Of a stretch of 15,826 nt of DNA, positions 1 through 6,526 are shown piece after piece. The stretch's first letter is position 1, and each line of letters opens with the position of its first letter. Made by a program: the position numbers and the translations under genes. The notes beneath the pieces were generated by a model. It ran no database searches. It had not been told where the DNA came from and worked only from the letters and a program-made list of their open reading frames with translations. This stretch comes from Cyanobacteria bacterium OH_CBB_238 (lineage in GTDB: Bacteria; Cyanobacteriota; Vampirovibrionia; Gastranaerophilales; Gastranaerophilaceae), in NCBI GenBank assembly GCA_023409995.1, contig JAEYQN010000057.1:1-15826 (forward strand), read 5' to 3'.

Positions 1-258
1 GATCGATTGAATGACGGACAATTGTCTGACAGTCCATTGACCTTGAAAGACTTAAAGACAATAGCTGCTACATTTAGTAGAATTCTTAGAGCTGCTCATC
101 ATCAAAGAATTAAGTATCATGAAAATATCATTCAAGAGCTGGAAAATAAGGCAAAAGCTAAGTCTTTGATTACAAGTAAGTTTACAGATACAGAGCTAGC
201 TGATAAAATCGAGAAAAAGATACAAAAAAGACAGCAAAAACAGTCAAATGAAAACTAA
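1..258 (+). CDS. pgpH: C-terminal fragment of 7TM-HD (PgpH/YqfF-type) c-di-AMP phosphodiesterase
   Basis: The reading frame is open at the left edge, so only about the last 85 codons are present; the TTG at position 7 is unlikely to be the real start. The visible DRLNDGQLSDSPLTLKDL block, followed by a helical stretch ending HHQRIKYHE, matches the extreme C-terminal end of the cytoplasmic HD domain in PgpH/YqfF proteins, where a similar D-G-Q-L-D-x-x-x-L-T-L-K-D-L sequence precedes an F-H-x-R-I-E-Y motif. Proteins of this family are membrane-anchored and hydrolyse cyclic di-AMP. The HD catalytic residues and the seven membrane segments lie outside the window, so activity cannot be judged. The tail is Lys/Gln-rich. 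The gene overlaps ybeY by 11 nt, and pgpH-ybeY-dgkA is a common order in Firmicutes and cyanobacterial relatives, which supports the call. Confidence 0.82.
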   Translation, partial: DRLNDGQLSDSPLTLKDLKTIAATFSRILRAAHHQRIKYHENIIQELENKAKAKSLITSKFTDTELADKIEKKIQKRQQKQSNEN

Positions 259-763
259 TAATATTTTTATTGAAAATATATACCCCAATTTTGATATTGA
301 TGAAGCATTGCTTCTGAAAAATACAAATAAATTAACGGAATTTTTGCTTTCTGAAGAAGTAGTCTATGCCAATTCATGTTTAAGTGAATATAACTATGAA
401 ACTTTATGTTTCGATATTGTTTTGGTGGACAATGAGAATATTCATAGAATAAATAAAGAATATAGACAAAAAGATAAACCGACAGATGTGATAAGTTTTG
501 CTATATTTGCTGATTCTCCAAAAGAGGAAAGATTCGTTTTTGATAATGAAATTAATTTGGGAGAAATAATTGTATCCTTGGATAAAATAAAAGAACAAGC
601 AGATGCCAATTCTAATTCCTTTGAGCAAGAACTATATTTTTTGATTGCTCATGGTATTTTGCATTGTTTAGGATTTGACCATAATACGCAAGAAGAGTAT
701 GAGTTTATGATGGATGTTCAAGAACGTGCAAAGGCGGTAGTAGATGTCAAAGTATTCGACTAG
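248..763 (+). CDS. ybeY: YbeY endoribonuclease (rRNA maturation factor)
   Basis: YbeY is a single-strand-specific, metal-dependent endoribonuclease of the UPF0054 family that takes part in 16S rRNA 3'-end maturation and 70S quality control in the cytoplasm. The diagnostic zinc motif HGILHCLGFDH is present, with His135, His139 and His145 as the three metal ligands. Upstream lies the family-typical block R-x-K-D-K-P-T-D-V-I-S-F (about residues 73-84). At 171 residues it is within the usual 150-180 range. The start overlaps the end of the upstream HD-domain gene by 11 nt, and no good Shine-Dalgarno is visible, so translation is probably coupled. The last 20 nt overlap dgkA. The hydrophilic N-terminal 30 residues are less conserved. 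Confidence 0.95.
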   Translation: MKTNNIFIENIYPNFDIDEALLLKNTNKLTEFLLSEEVVYANSCLSEYNYETLCFDIVLVDNENIHRINKEYRQKDKPTDVISFAIFADSPKEERFVFDNEINLGEIIVSLDKIKEQADANSNSFEQELYFLIAHGILHCLGFDHNTQEEYEFMMDVQERAKAVVDVKVFD

Positions 764-1136
764 CAGTTTTAGAAGAAGTCTTTCATATGCATTCAGAGGT
801 TTAGCTATTGCTTTTAAGTCACAGCAAAATTTTAGAACTCAAGTTTTATTGGGGTTTATGGCCTTTTGGGTTGCGACAATATTAAAGTTTTCGGCTATTG
901 AGTTTTGTATTCTTGTTCTAATTATGGGAATGGTCTTGTTGTGTGAATTATTCAATTCCGTTATTGAATTTACACTGGATGCTGTTTATAAAAATAAATA
1001 TTCAAAATTAGTTGCGATGGCAAAAGATATGTCTGCAGGAGCCGTGCTAATATCTTCTTTTGCAAGCATACTGTCTGGGGCTATTCTTTTCTTGCACAGA
1101 ATATATGAAATATTCCAAAGAGGGATGATTATATAA
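744..1136 (+). CDS. dgkA: Diacylglycerol/undecaprenol kinase, DgkA family
   Basis: This is a small (130 aa) integral-membrane lipid kinase with three hydrophobic helices (about 33-50, 53-70 and 97-117). In E. coli the family phosphorylates diacylglycerol; in Gram-positives the same fold is an undecaprenol kinase, and the substrate here cannot be told from sequence. The signature E-L-F-N-S-V-I-E-F-T-L-D (Glu68, Asn71, Glu75, Asp79) and the loop A-K-D-M-S-A-G-A-V (Lys94, Asp95) are intact. The N-terminal S-Q-Q-N-F-R block corresponds to the usual E-R-N-F, with Gln27 where a metal-binding Glu normally sits. The ATG lies 20 nt inside ybeY and is preceded by AAGG. The gene ends in a TAATG junction with acpS, so it is part of a tightly coupled operon. 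Confidence 0.9.
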   Translation: MSKYSTSSFRRSLSYAFRGLAIAFKSQQNFRTQVLLGFMAFWVATILKFSAIEFCILVLIMGMVLLCELFNSVIEFTLDAVYKNKYSKLVAMAKDMSAGAVLISSFASILSGAILFLHRIYEIFQRGMII

Positions 1137-1507
1137 TGGAATACATTTTGGATTTTGGAGTTGGAGTTGATATTGAAGAAATTGAAAGATTTGAAAAGTA
1201 TTCAAAAGACTCTGCTTTTGTGAAAAAAATTTATACAAAAAACGAGATAGAATATTGTTTTGGTACTAAAAATTATTCAAAACACCTTGCTGTGCGATTT
1301 TGCGCAAAAGAAGCTATATATAAAGCTTTTTGTTCTGTTGGTGTTGCTAATCTCAGATTTCAGGACGTTGAAGTAGTTAATGACAATAATCGTGTTCCTC
1401 AAATAGTTTTTCTAACAGACAAAACAATGGGGTATAGTGCAAAGTTGAGCTTGTCTCATAGTAAAAATCAAGCAGTTGCAAGTGTTATCGTCTTTAAGTT
1501 ATCTTGA
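1136..1507 (+). CDS. acpS: Holo-[acyl-carrier-protein] synthase
   Basis: AcpS transfers the 4'-phosphopantetheine arm from CoA to a serine of apo-ACP, which activates it for fatty acid and lipid A synthesis. The length (123 aa) is typical of the trimeric AcpS type rather than the longer Sfp type. The first motif, G-V-G-V-D-I-E-E-I-E-R-F, carries the Mg ligand Asp12. The second, R-F-C-A-K-E-A-I-Y-K-A-F, carries Glu59 and Lys63. The C-terminal L-S-L-S-H-S-K block is also standard. The ATG shares its A with the dgkA stop codon (TAATG), and AAAGAGGG lies about 11 nt upstream. It is the last gene of the left-hand operon; a short hairpin follows 11 nt after the stop. Confidence 0.95.
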   Translation: MEYILDFGVGVDIEEIERFEKYSKDSAFVKKIYTKNEIEYCFGTKNYSKHLAVRFCAKEAIYKAFCSVGVANLRFQDVEVVNDNNRVPQIVFLTDKTMGYSAKLSLSHSKNQAVASVIVFKLS

Positions 1508-1510
1508 AAT

Positions 1511-1539
1511 AAAAAAAAGACCGATAAAATCGGTCGTTT
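1511..1539. terminator. Hairpin after acpS with A-tract upstream
   Basis: A perfect 7-bp stem, GACCGAT (1519-1525) and ATCGGTC (1529-1535), with an AAA loop is preceded by eight A residues (1511-1518) and followed only by GTTTG. Read on the plus strand it is a hairpin with a poor U-tract. Read on the minus strand the eight A's become a canonical U-tract. Its position just after acpS suggests it ends that operon, but the polarity is better for minus-strand transcripts. Confidence 0.6.
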
Positions 1540-1651
1540 GAAAACAGTTTACGAGTGAGAGTGGAATATGTATAGACTAATATTACAAAATGAAGTCGTG
1601 TTTCGTATATTATCCAGTTGTATAGATATTTTTATATTTAGGGATTAGTTA

Positions 1652-1657
1652 TATACT
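1652..1657 (+). promoter_or_regulatory. Possible -10 for first GT-C gene
   Basis: TATACT lies 26 nt before the ATG at 1684, in a very AT-rich gap after the acpS hairpin. No good -35 is seen at the right spacing, and the only Shine-Dalgarno-like bases are GGA at 1670-1672. This is a weak candidate: such AT-rich DNA produces -10-like strings by chance. The rest of the 1540-1683 gap shows nothing else I can identify. Confidence 0.3.
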
Positions 1658-1683
1658 TTTTATTAATTTGGAACAAAATTTTT

Positions 1684-3876
1684 ATGTTTTTATTTATTAT
1701 TTCTTTAATTTTTATTTGTATTTCATCTTTTTTAATAACCTTGATTGTGTTTCAAAAGAGTTGTAATTTAAGAAACTTAGGGCTTTTGGAATTTGTTTCT
1801 TTTTTTCTAACAATTTTTGCTCAAGTAGTTTTAACTTTTGAGATTCTTTCTTTGTTGAAACAAATTAACCAATTTGCTTTTATTATTTTTAATTTTATTT
1901 TCTTAATATTTAGTTACATCATATTTGCCAGAAATCAAATTAGTCTTGCTGTTCAGGTTAAAACTATAAAACTTCCATTTAAACGATTTATTAATTCTCT
2001 TAAGTTAGATAAGTCTCTCGGACTTTTATTTCTGTTTTTCATTTTTTTTGCTACTGTATCTATTGTGATGGGGTTACTATTGCCAATAACTTCTTATGAC
2101 GCGCAGTCATACCACCTAGCTAGAGTGCCTTTTTGGATTTCGAATTCGTCTTTAAATCACTTTCCTACAGCAGATATTAGAATGCTTAGTATGCCAATCA
2201 ATAGTGAATTGTTATATTCATGGCCATTCGTCTTTGTAAAACAAGATTGGTTTGTTGGTATTTTTTCTTTTTGTGGATTTATACTATCTTGTTGTGGGAT
2301 ATATGGCTTATTATCAGAGCTGGGTTTTTGCTTAAGAAAAAAATTATGGACAATTTTTCTCTTTTCGTCTATTGCATCTGTTGTTGTTGAAGCTTCGGGG
2401 AGTGAAACAGAAATCATAATTGCAGGCTTAATCTTGGTTTGTTTATACTTTTTATTTCTTTCAGTCAAAACTAATTCGTTAAAATTGATGTATTTTTCTT
2501 CGTTAGCATATGCACTTGCAGTTGGAACCAAAACGCCGGCGATTATGTTCTTACCTTCGTTGATTGTCCTGTTCCTTTCTTTCTTCTTTATCTACTCTAG
2601 AAAAGAGACACTAATAAAAATTAAACGATTCTCCCTGTTATTTTCTTTATACTTCTTTGTAAATTTTATTTTATTTGCGTCATATAACTATGTATTGAAT
2701 TTCATTAATTACTTAAATTTCTTCGGTTCTCCAGGTATCGTGACGTATCACTCATTTTATGGGGGATTTCAAGCTTTTATTGCTAATGCTATTAAATATT
2801 TCTTGTTACTATTTGATTTTTCAGGATTTTCTGTTGCAAACTTAATGAAAGAGTTTTTTCTTACAATCCAACAAAATATTTTTAACTTTTTAGGAATTCA
2901 AAGTGGTATTGGTGTTGTTATGAAAGTTTCTGATCTTCATGTAGGAGAAACCATAAGTTCACTTGTTGGGATAGGACTAATTGGAACTTTTGTCTTTGTT
3001 CCTATGATAATATATTCGCTTTTTATTCTTTTGAAGAAACGTAATAAAACTACAATATTAGGGTTATTTTCATTAACTTTTTTATTTAATATATTAATTC
3101 TCTCGTTCTCATTAGGTTTTATGCCTTTTAGTATTAGGTTTTTGTCTTTTTTTGTTATGGTAGCTTCACCTATTTTTGTTTTGTCTTATATAAAAAGTAA
3201 CAAAAATATAGTCAAGATATTCATTATTTATCTTTGTTTTTCTTATATGGTGGTTATATCCGGTCACTTATCAGAACGACCATTTTTTAAATTGCTTTAT
3301 TTGTATAAGCACAAATCTATGACCCTGTCTCAATTTAGGGATCAAGTAAAATGTTCTGATGACTATGACTTTAGCGCAAGTAATCCTGCTTGTATTGCAA
3401 GAGATGTGGTGCTACAAACCTCTAAAAACTACGATTCCCCTGTAAAGATTGGATTGGCAGTTAATTCTGACTTTAGAACATATCCTATAAAACTTTTAGA
3501 ATCTAAAAATTACAAAATCGATTATTTCTTATTTGAATTTCAAGATATATCGGAAATAGATAAATATGACTATTTTATAACTAATAATGAAATACAGACC
3601 TCTACGTATTTTAAGTTGTTTTCAGAAAAGGTGTCAGCTTATAGGCTAATTGATAATAAGGTTGATTTTTTTCATAATAATGATCTTTACTGCTATTATT
3701 TAAATAGATTCAACAAAATTTTGCAAAAGAACAATGATGATGTGCCAGTGACATGTGTTTGTTATATCCCGGTTAAAACCATTGCTCATAAAAACTTTTA
3801 TCCAATTGCACAAATAGTGGTAGATAAATCCAGAAAAAAACCACTAGAGGATATAATTATCTATAAAAAAATGTGA
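1684..3876 (+). CDS. Polytopic GT-C-fold membrane glycosyltransferase-like protein (copy 1)
   Basis: This 730-residue protein has about eleven or twelve hydrophobic segments in its first ~525 residues and a more polar C-terminal region of about 200 residues. The block S-Y-D-A-Q-S-Y-H-L-A-R-V-P-F-W (Asp139) in the first large loop, followed by D-I-R-M-L-S-M-P-I-N-S-E-L-L-Y-S-W, resembles the loop of GT39/ArnT-like GT-C enzymes, where an Asp after an early membrane helix is catalytic. Such enzymes move sugars from polyprenyl-phosphate donors on the outer face of the inner membrane; donor and acceptor here are unknown. Other blocks shared with the next gene are V-E-x-S-x-x-E-T and G-T-K-T-P-A (281-286). 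The C-terminal region holds Cys557, Cys570, Cys670, Cys691 and Cys693. Exact family membership is inferred from motif memory, not from a search. Confidence 0.72.
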   Translation: MFLFIISLIFICISSFLITLIVFQKSCNLRNLGLLEFVSFFLTIFAQVVLTFEILSLLKQINQFAFIIFNFIFLIFSYIIFARNQISLAVQVKTIKLPFKRFINSLKLDKSLGLLFLFFIFFATVSIVMGLLLPITSYDAQSYHLARVPFWISNSSLNHFPTADIRMLSMPINSELLYSWPFVFVKQDWFVGIFSFCGFILSCCGIYGLLSELGFCLRKKLWTIFLFSSIASVVVEASGSETEIIIAGLILVCLYFLFLSVKTNSLKLMYFSSLAYALAVGTKTPAIMFLPSLIVLFLSFFFIYSRKETLIKIKRFSLLFSLYFFVNFILFASYNYVLNFINYLNFFGSPGIVTYHSFYGGFQAFIANAIKYFLLLFDFSGFSVANLMKEFFLTIQQNIFNFLGIQSGIGVVMKVSDLHVGETISSLVGIGLIGTFVFVPMIIYSLFILLKKRNKTTILGLFSLTFLFNILILSFSLGFMPFSIRFLSFFVMVASPIFVLSYIKSNKNIVKIFIIYLCFSYMVVISGHLSERPFFKLLYLYKHKSMTLSQFRDQVKCSDDYDFSASNPACIARDVVLQTSKNYDSPVKIGLAVNSDFRTYPIKLLESKNYKIDYFLFEFQDISEIDKYDYFITNNEIQTSTYFKLFSEKVSAYRLIDNKVDFFHNNDLYCYYLNRFNKILQKNNDDVPVTCVCYIPVKTIAHKNFYPIAQIVVDKSRKKPLEDIIIYKKM

Positions 3877-3880
3877 CATA

Positions 3881-3889
3881 TGATATAAT
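3881..3889 (+). promoter_or_regulatory. Extended -10 promoter before second GT-C gene
   Basis: TGATATAAT is a perfect extended -10 (TG-n-TATAAT) lying in the 33-nt gap between the two paralogues. Transcription would start near 3896, giving a leader of about 14 nt that contains the purine-rich GAGAGAGG (3898-3905), 4 nt before the ATG at 3910. The second copy therefore probably has its own promoter. The decamer TGATATAATC recurs exactly before smpB (6063-6072). Confidence 0.6.
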
Positions 3890-3909
3890 CTCTTTTAGAG
3901 AGAGGTCTT

Positions 3910-6051
3910 ATGTTGTTATTTATCATTTCAGTATTGTTAATATTTACTTCCTCCTTTCTTATAGCATCTTTTTCCCTTAAAAAATCAATCCCATATTCAA
4001 GTAGTAGTGTTGTGTGGATTTTATACTTTTTGCTTGCTATTTTTGCTCAAATAGTTTTAGCTTTTGAAGCATTATCTTTGTTAAAAGCTATTTCTCAGCT
4101 CAATTTTATTTGCTGCAACTTTGTATTTTTACTTCTTTCATTTTTTCTGAGCAAGAAATATGGACATAAGTTACCTAATTTGAATCTTAATGATTTTTTC
4201 TATAAACTTAAAAATGCAATGTTGTTAGATAAGTCTTTGATTTATTTGGGCTCATTTTTATTCTTTTTTTTAGTTATTACATTCTTGATTATTATGGTTG
4301 CACCGGTAAACTCTTTTGATGCACTTGGGTATCATCTTGCCAGAGTTCCTTTTTGGTTATCTAATGGTAATCTTTCCCATTTTGATACAGCTGATATTAG
4401 AATGCTTGTTATGCCAATTAACTCAGAGCTTCTTTATTCGTGGGTCCTTTTGTTTTTAGAAAATGACTGGGCTTTGGGCATATTTTCTTTTGTTTCATTG
4501 ATTTCTACTAGTTGTATACTTTTTGGCTTGATGTCTGATTGGGGATTTTCAATGAGAAGAAAACTCTGGACATTATTTGTCTTTTCCTCGTTTGCATCAA
4601 TTGTGGTTGAATCTTCTAGTGTAGAAACTGATTTATTGTTAGGTGCATTGGTTCTATCAAGTGTTTTTCTCTTTTATAAGTCTCTCGTCAGATACAATGC
4701 AGTATTAATTTTTTATTCTGCTCTATCTTATGCATTAGCAATTGGTACAAAAACGCCAGCTTTATTCGTTATTCCTGGTATTTTTATTCTCTTTCTTTCT
4801 ATGAATTGTATTGAGCAAAAGAAAATATTTAATAAACAGCTTTTTGTTTTTGTCGTATTTTTATTTATTAATGTACTTTTATTCGCCTCTTATAATTATA
4901 TTCTTAATTTTATCCACTTTGGTAATATTACTGGGTCATACAGTGTTATTGAAGCTCATAAGTTTTTTGGTGGATTAAAAGCCTTTGTTGCTAATTTTAT
5001 AAGGTATATTTTTTTACTTTTTGATTTTTCAGGGTTAACGTTGGGGCCTCTTGTTTCTCCTTTGTTTGAACTGTTAAAAAAATCGTTATTCATTTTCCTA
5101 AATATTCCAGATGATGCTGGAGTTATTATAAATTTAAATTCGGGTACTAATAGTGCCATTAGAGATGCTGTTGTTGGACTTGGTCCTTTGGGATTTATTG
5201 TTTTTTTACCTTGTCTTTTTAGAGCTATATTTGCATCTTTTGCTCGCAATGCGTCTAGAAAAAGAAAAATAATGGCAGCTTTTGCCGCAGTCTTCTTTTT
5301 AAATATTGTTGTTTTGTCTTTTTCTATTGGTTTTATGACTTATAGTGTAAGATTCTTAACATTTTTCTTTGTTTTATCATCAGTAGTTATTGCTTATTCA
5401 TATATAAAGTCTAATAAGAACATATTGAAGTGGATTATTATTTATTTTTCTTTTTCATACCTTGTTGTTATTTCTACACATTTACCCTCTAGGCCATTTT
5501 TTAAGTTCTTTGATTTATATAAAAAATATAATTCTATCTATTCTTTAAGAGAAGCCGCAAGATGTTCAGAGTCTACAAAATTTGATAAAATTAAGCCGAT
5601 TTGTTTGTTGAAACAAAATTTGCTTAAAGATAGTGCGAAGGCAACGCTAGGCTTTTTTGCTGAAAATTCTATTGATGTTTATTCAATAAAAATGATGGAA
5701 AATAATAGTTGGAATGTTGATAACTTACTAATGGAAAAAATTGACTCTTACAATCTCGATAAATATGATTACATTGTAACTTTTGCTAATAGTCAGTCAA
5801 GTGATTATATTTTAAATAAAAAAAATACAGTCTTCTCAAATGAACCTTTGTGTACCTACTTTTCTCTCCATGGTCGAATTATATCTCAGAATAGTTCCGC
5901 TGTTCCTTCTATTGTTAAATGTGATCTTGATAGTTCCTTTTTTGCACGTAATGGATTCTACTTGTTTAATGTAATTAAAGGTGTTGAGAATGACACATTT
6001 TCTTATAATGATCTATACATTTATAAAAAGAAATTTAGTCCAACAAAGTAA
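3910..6051 (+). CDS. Polytopic GT-C-fold membrane glycosyltransferase-like protein (copy 2)
   Basis: This 713-residue protein is a clear paralogue of the gene before it, collinear over its whole length, with the same hydrophobic profile. The key loop reads S-F-D-A-L-G-Y-H-L-A-R-V-P-F-W (Asp137), followed by D-I-R-M-L-V-M-P-I-N-S-E-L-L-Y-S-W, nearly identical to copy 1. V-E-S-S-S-V-E-T-D and G-T-K-T-P-A are also kept, as is the F-A-S-Y-N-Y segment. Four cysteines in the C-terminal region (552, 565, 648, 671) correspond to those of copy 1, and the 13-residue spacing of the first pair is identical. The likely role is transfer of a sugar from a lipid-linked donor at the periplasmic face; the acceptor is unknown. 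The start is supported by GAGAGAGG just upstream. The gene ends 26 nt before smpB. Confidence 0.72.
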   Translation: MLLFIISVLLIFTSSFLIASFSLKKSIPYSSSSVVWILYFLLAIFAQIVLAFEALSLLKAISQLNFICCNFVFLLLSFFLSKKYGHKLPNLNLNDFFYKLKNAMLLDKSLIYLGSFLFFFLVITFLIIMVAPVNSFDALGYHLARVPFWLSNGNLSHFDTADIRMLVMPINSELLYSWVLLFLENDWALGIFSFVSLISTSCILFGLMSDWGFSMRRKLWTLFVFSSFASIVVESSSVETDLLLGALVLSSVFLFYKSLVRYNAVLIFYSALSYALAIGTKTPALFVIPGIFILFLSMNCIEQKKIFNKQLFVFVVFLFINVLLFASYNYILNFIHFGNITGSYSVIEAHKFFGGLKAFVANFIRYIFLLFDFSGLTLGPLVSPLFELLKKSLFIFLNIPDDAGVIINLNSGTNSAIRDAVVGLGPLGFIVFLPCLFRAIFASFARNASRKRKIMAAFAAVFFLNIVVLSFSIGFMTYSVRFLTFFFVLSSVVIAYSYIKSNKNILKWIIIYFSFSYLVVISTHLPSRPFFKFFDLYKKYNSIYSLREAARCSESTKFDKIKPICLLKQNLLKDSAKATLGFFAENSIDVYSIKMMENNSWNVDNLLMEKIDSYNLDKYDYIVTFANSQSSDYILNKKNTVFSNEPLCTYFSLHGRIISQNSSAVPSIVKCDLDSSFFARNGFYLFNVIKGVENDTFSYNDLYIYKKKFSPTK

Positions 6052-6062
6052 ACATTTTCTTG

Positions 6063-6071
6063 TGATATAAT
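6063..6071 (+). promoter_or_regulatory. smpB extended -10, predicted leaderless start
   Basis: TGATATAAT is a perfect extended -10. Its last T is at 6071, so canonical spacing puts +1 at 6078, which is the A of the smpB ATG. No Shine-Dalgarno lies in CACGGT between them. The -10 sits inside a perfect inverted repeat, GTGAT-ATA-ATCAC (6062-6074). Confidence 0.6.
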
Positions 6072-6077
6072 CACGGT

Positions 6078-6524
6078 ATGAATAAGAAAGTAGTATCTAC
6101 AAATAGAAAAGCTTTTCACGAGTATCATATATTTGATAAGTATGTTGCTGGGGTCGTACTAACTGGTACTGAAATTAAATCTATAAGACAAGGTTCTATA
6201 AACTTGAAGGATAGTTTTGCAAAAGTTGAAGGCGCAGAAGTGTTTCTGCATAATTGTCACATTAGTCCTTATGAACAGGGGAATAGGTATAATGTTGATT
6301 CAAAACGGACTAGAAAATTACTTTTAAATAAAAAAGAAATTGAAAAAATTATAGGAAAAATAAAAAAAGAGGGATATACCATTGTTCCTACGGAGCTATT
6401 CCTTCAAAATGGCTGGGCAAAACTAGAAATTGCTTTGGCAAAAGGAAAAAAACTTCATGATAAACGTGATGACCTTGCTAAAAAAGCTCAAAATAGAGAT
6501 ATACAGAGAGCATTAAAGGGGTAG
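6078..6524 (+). CDS. smpB: SsrA-binding protein SmpB
   Basis: SmpB binds tmRNA (SsrA) and brings it to stalled ribosomes for trans-translation in the cytoplasm. The protein is 148 aa, slightly short of the usual 150-160. The N-terminal N-R-K-A-F-H-E-Y-H-I block (9-18), V-L-T-G-T-E-I-K-S-I-R (28-37), the H-N-C-H-I-S-P-Y-E-Q-G-N segment (58-69) and the tail motif G-K-K-L-H-D-K-R-D-D-L-A-K-K (123-136) are all typical. The ATG at 6078 is the only plausible start: the upstream frame meets a TGA at 6063-6065, and starting any later would remove conserved residues. No tmRNA gene is visible in the window. The stop is 2 nt from the end of the convergent dnaX gene, so no separate terminator fits between them. 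Confidence 0.96.
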   Translation: MNKKVVSTNRKAFHEYHIFDKYVAGVVLTGTEIKSIRQGSINLKDSFAKVEGAEVFLHNCHISPYEQGNRYNVDSKRTRKLLLNKKEIEKIIGKIKKEGYTIVPTELFLQNGWAKLEIALAKGKKLHDKRDDLAKKAQNRDIQRALKG

Positions 6525-6526
6525 TT

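Noticed and set aside
7..9. TTG as a start codon for a small 83-aa protein
   Set aside because: The frame stays open to the window edge and the residues match the C-terminus of PgpH-type proteins, so this is the end of a longer gene.
2157..2531. 124-codon ORF on the minus strand
   Set aside because: It lies inside the first GT-C gene in antisense, has no recognisable motif and no start signals.
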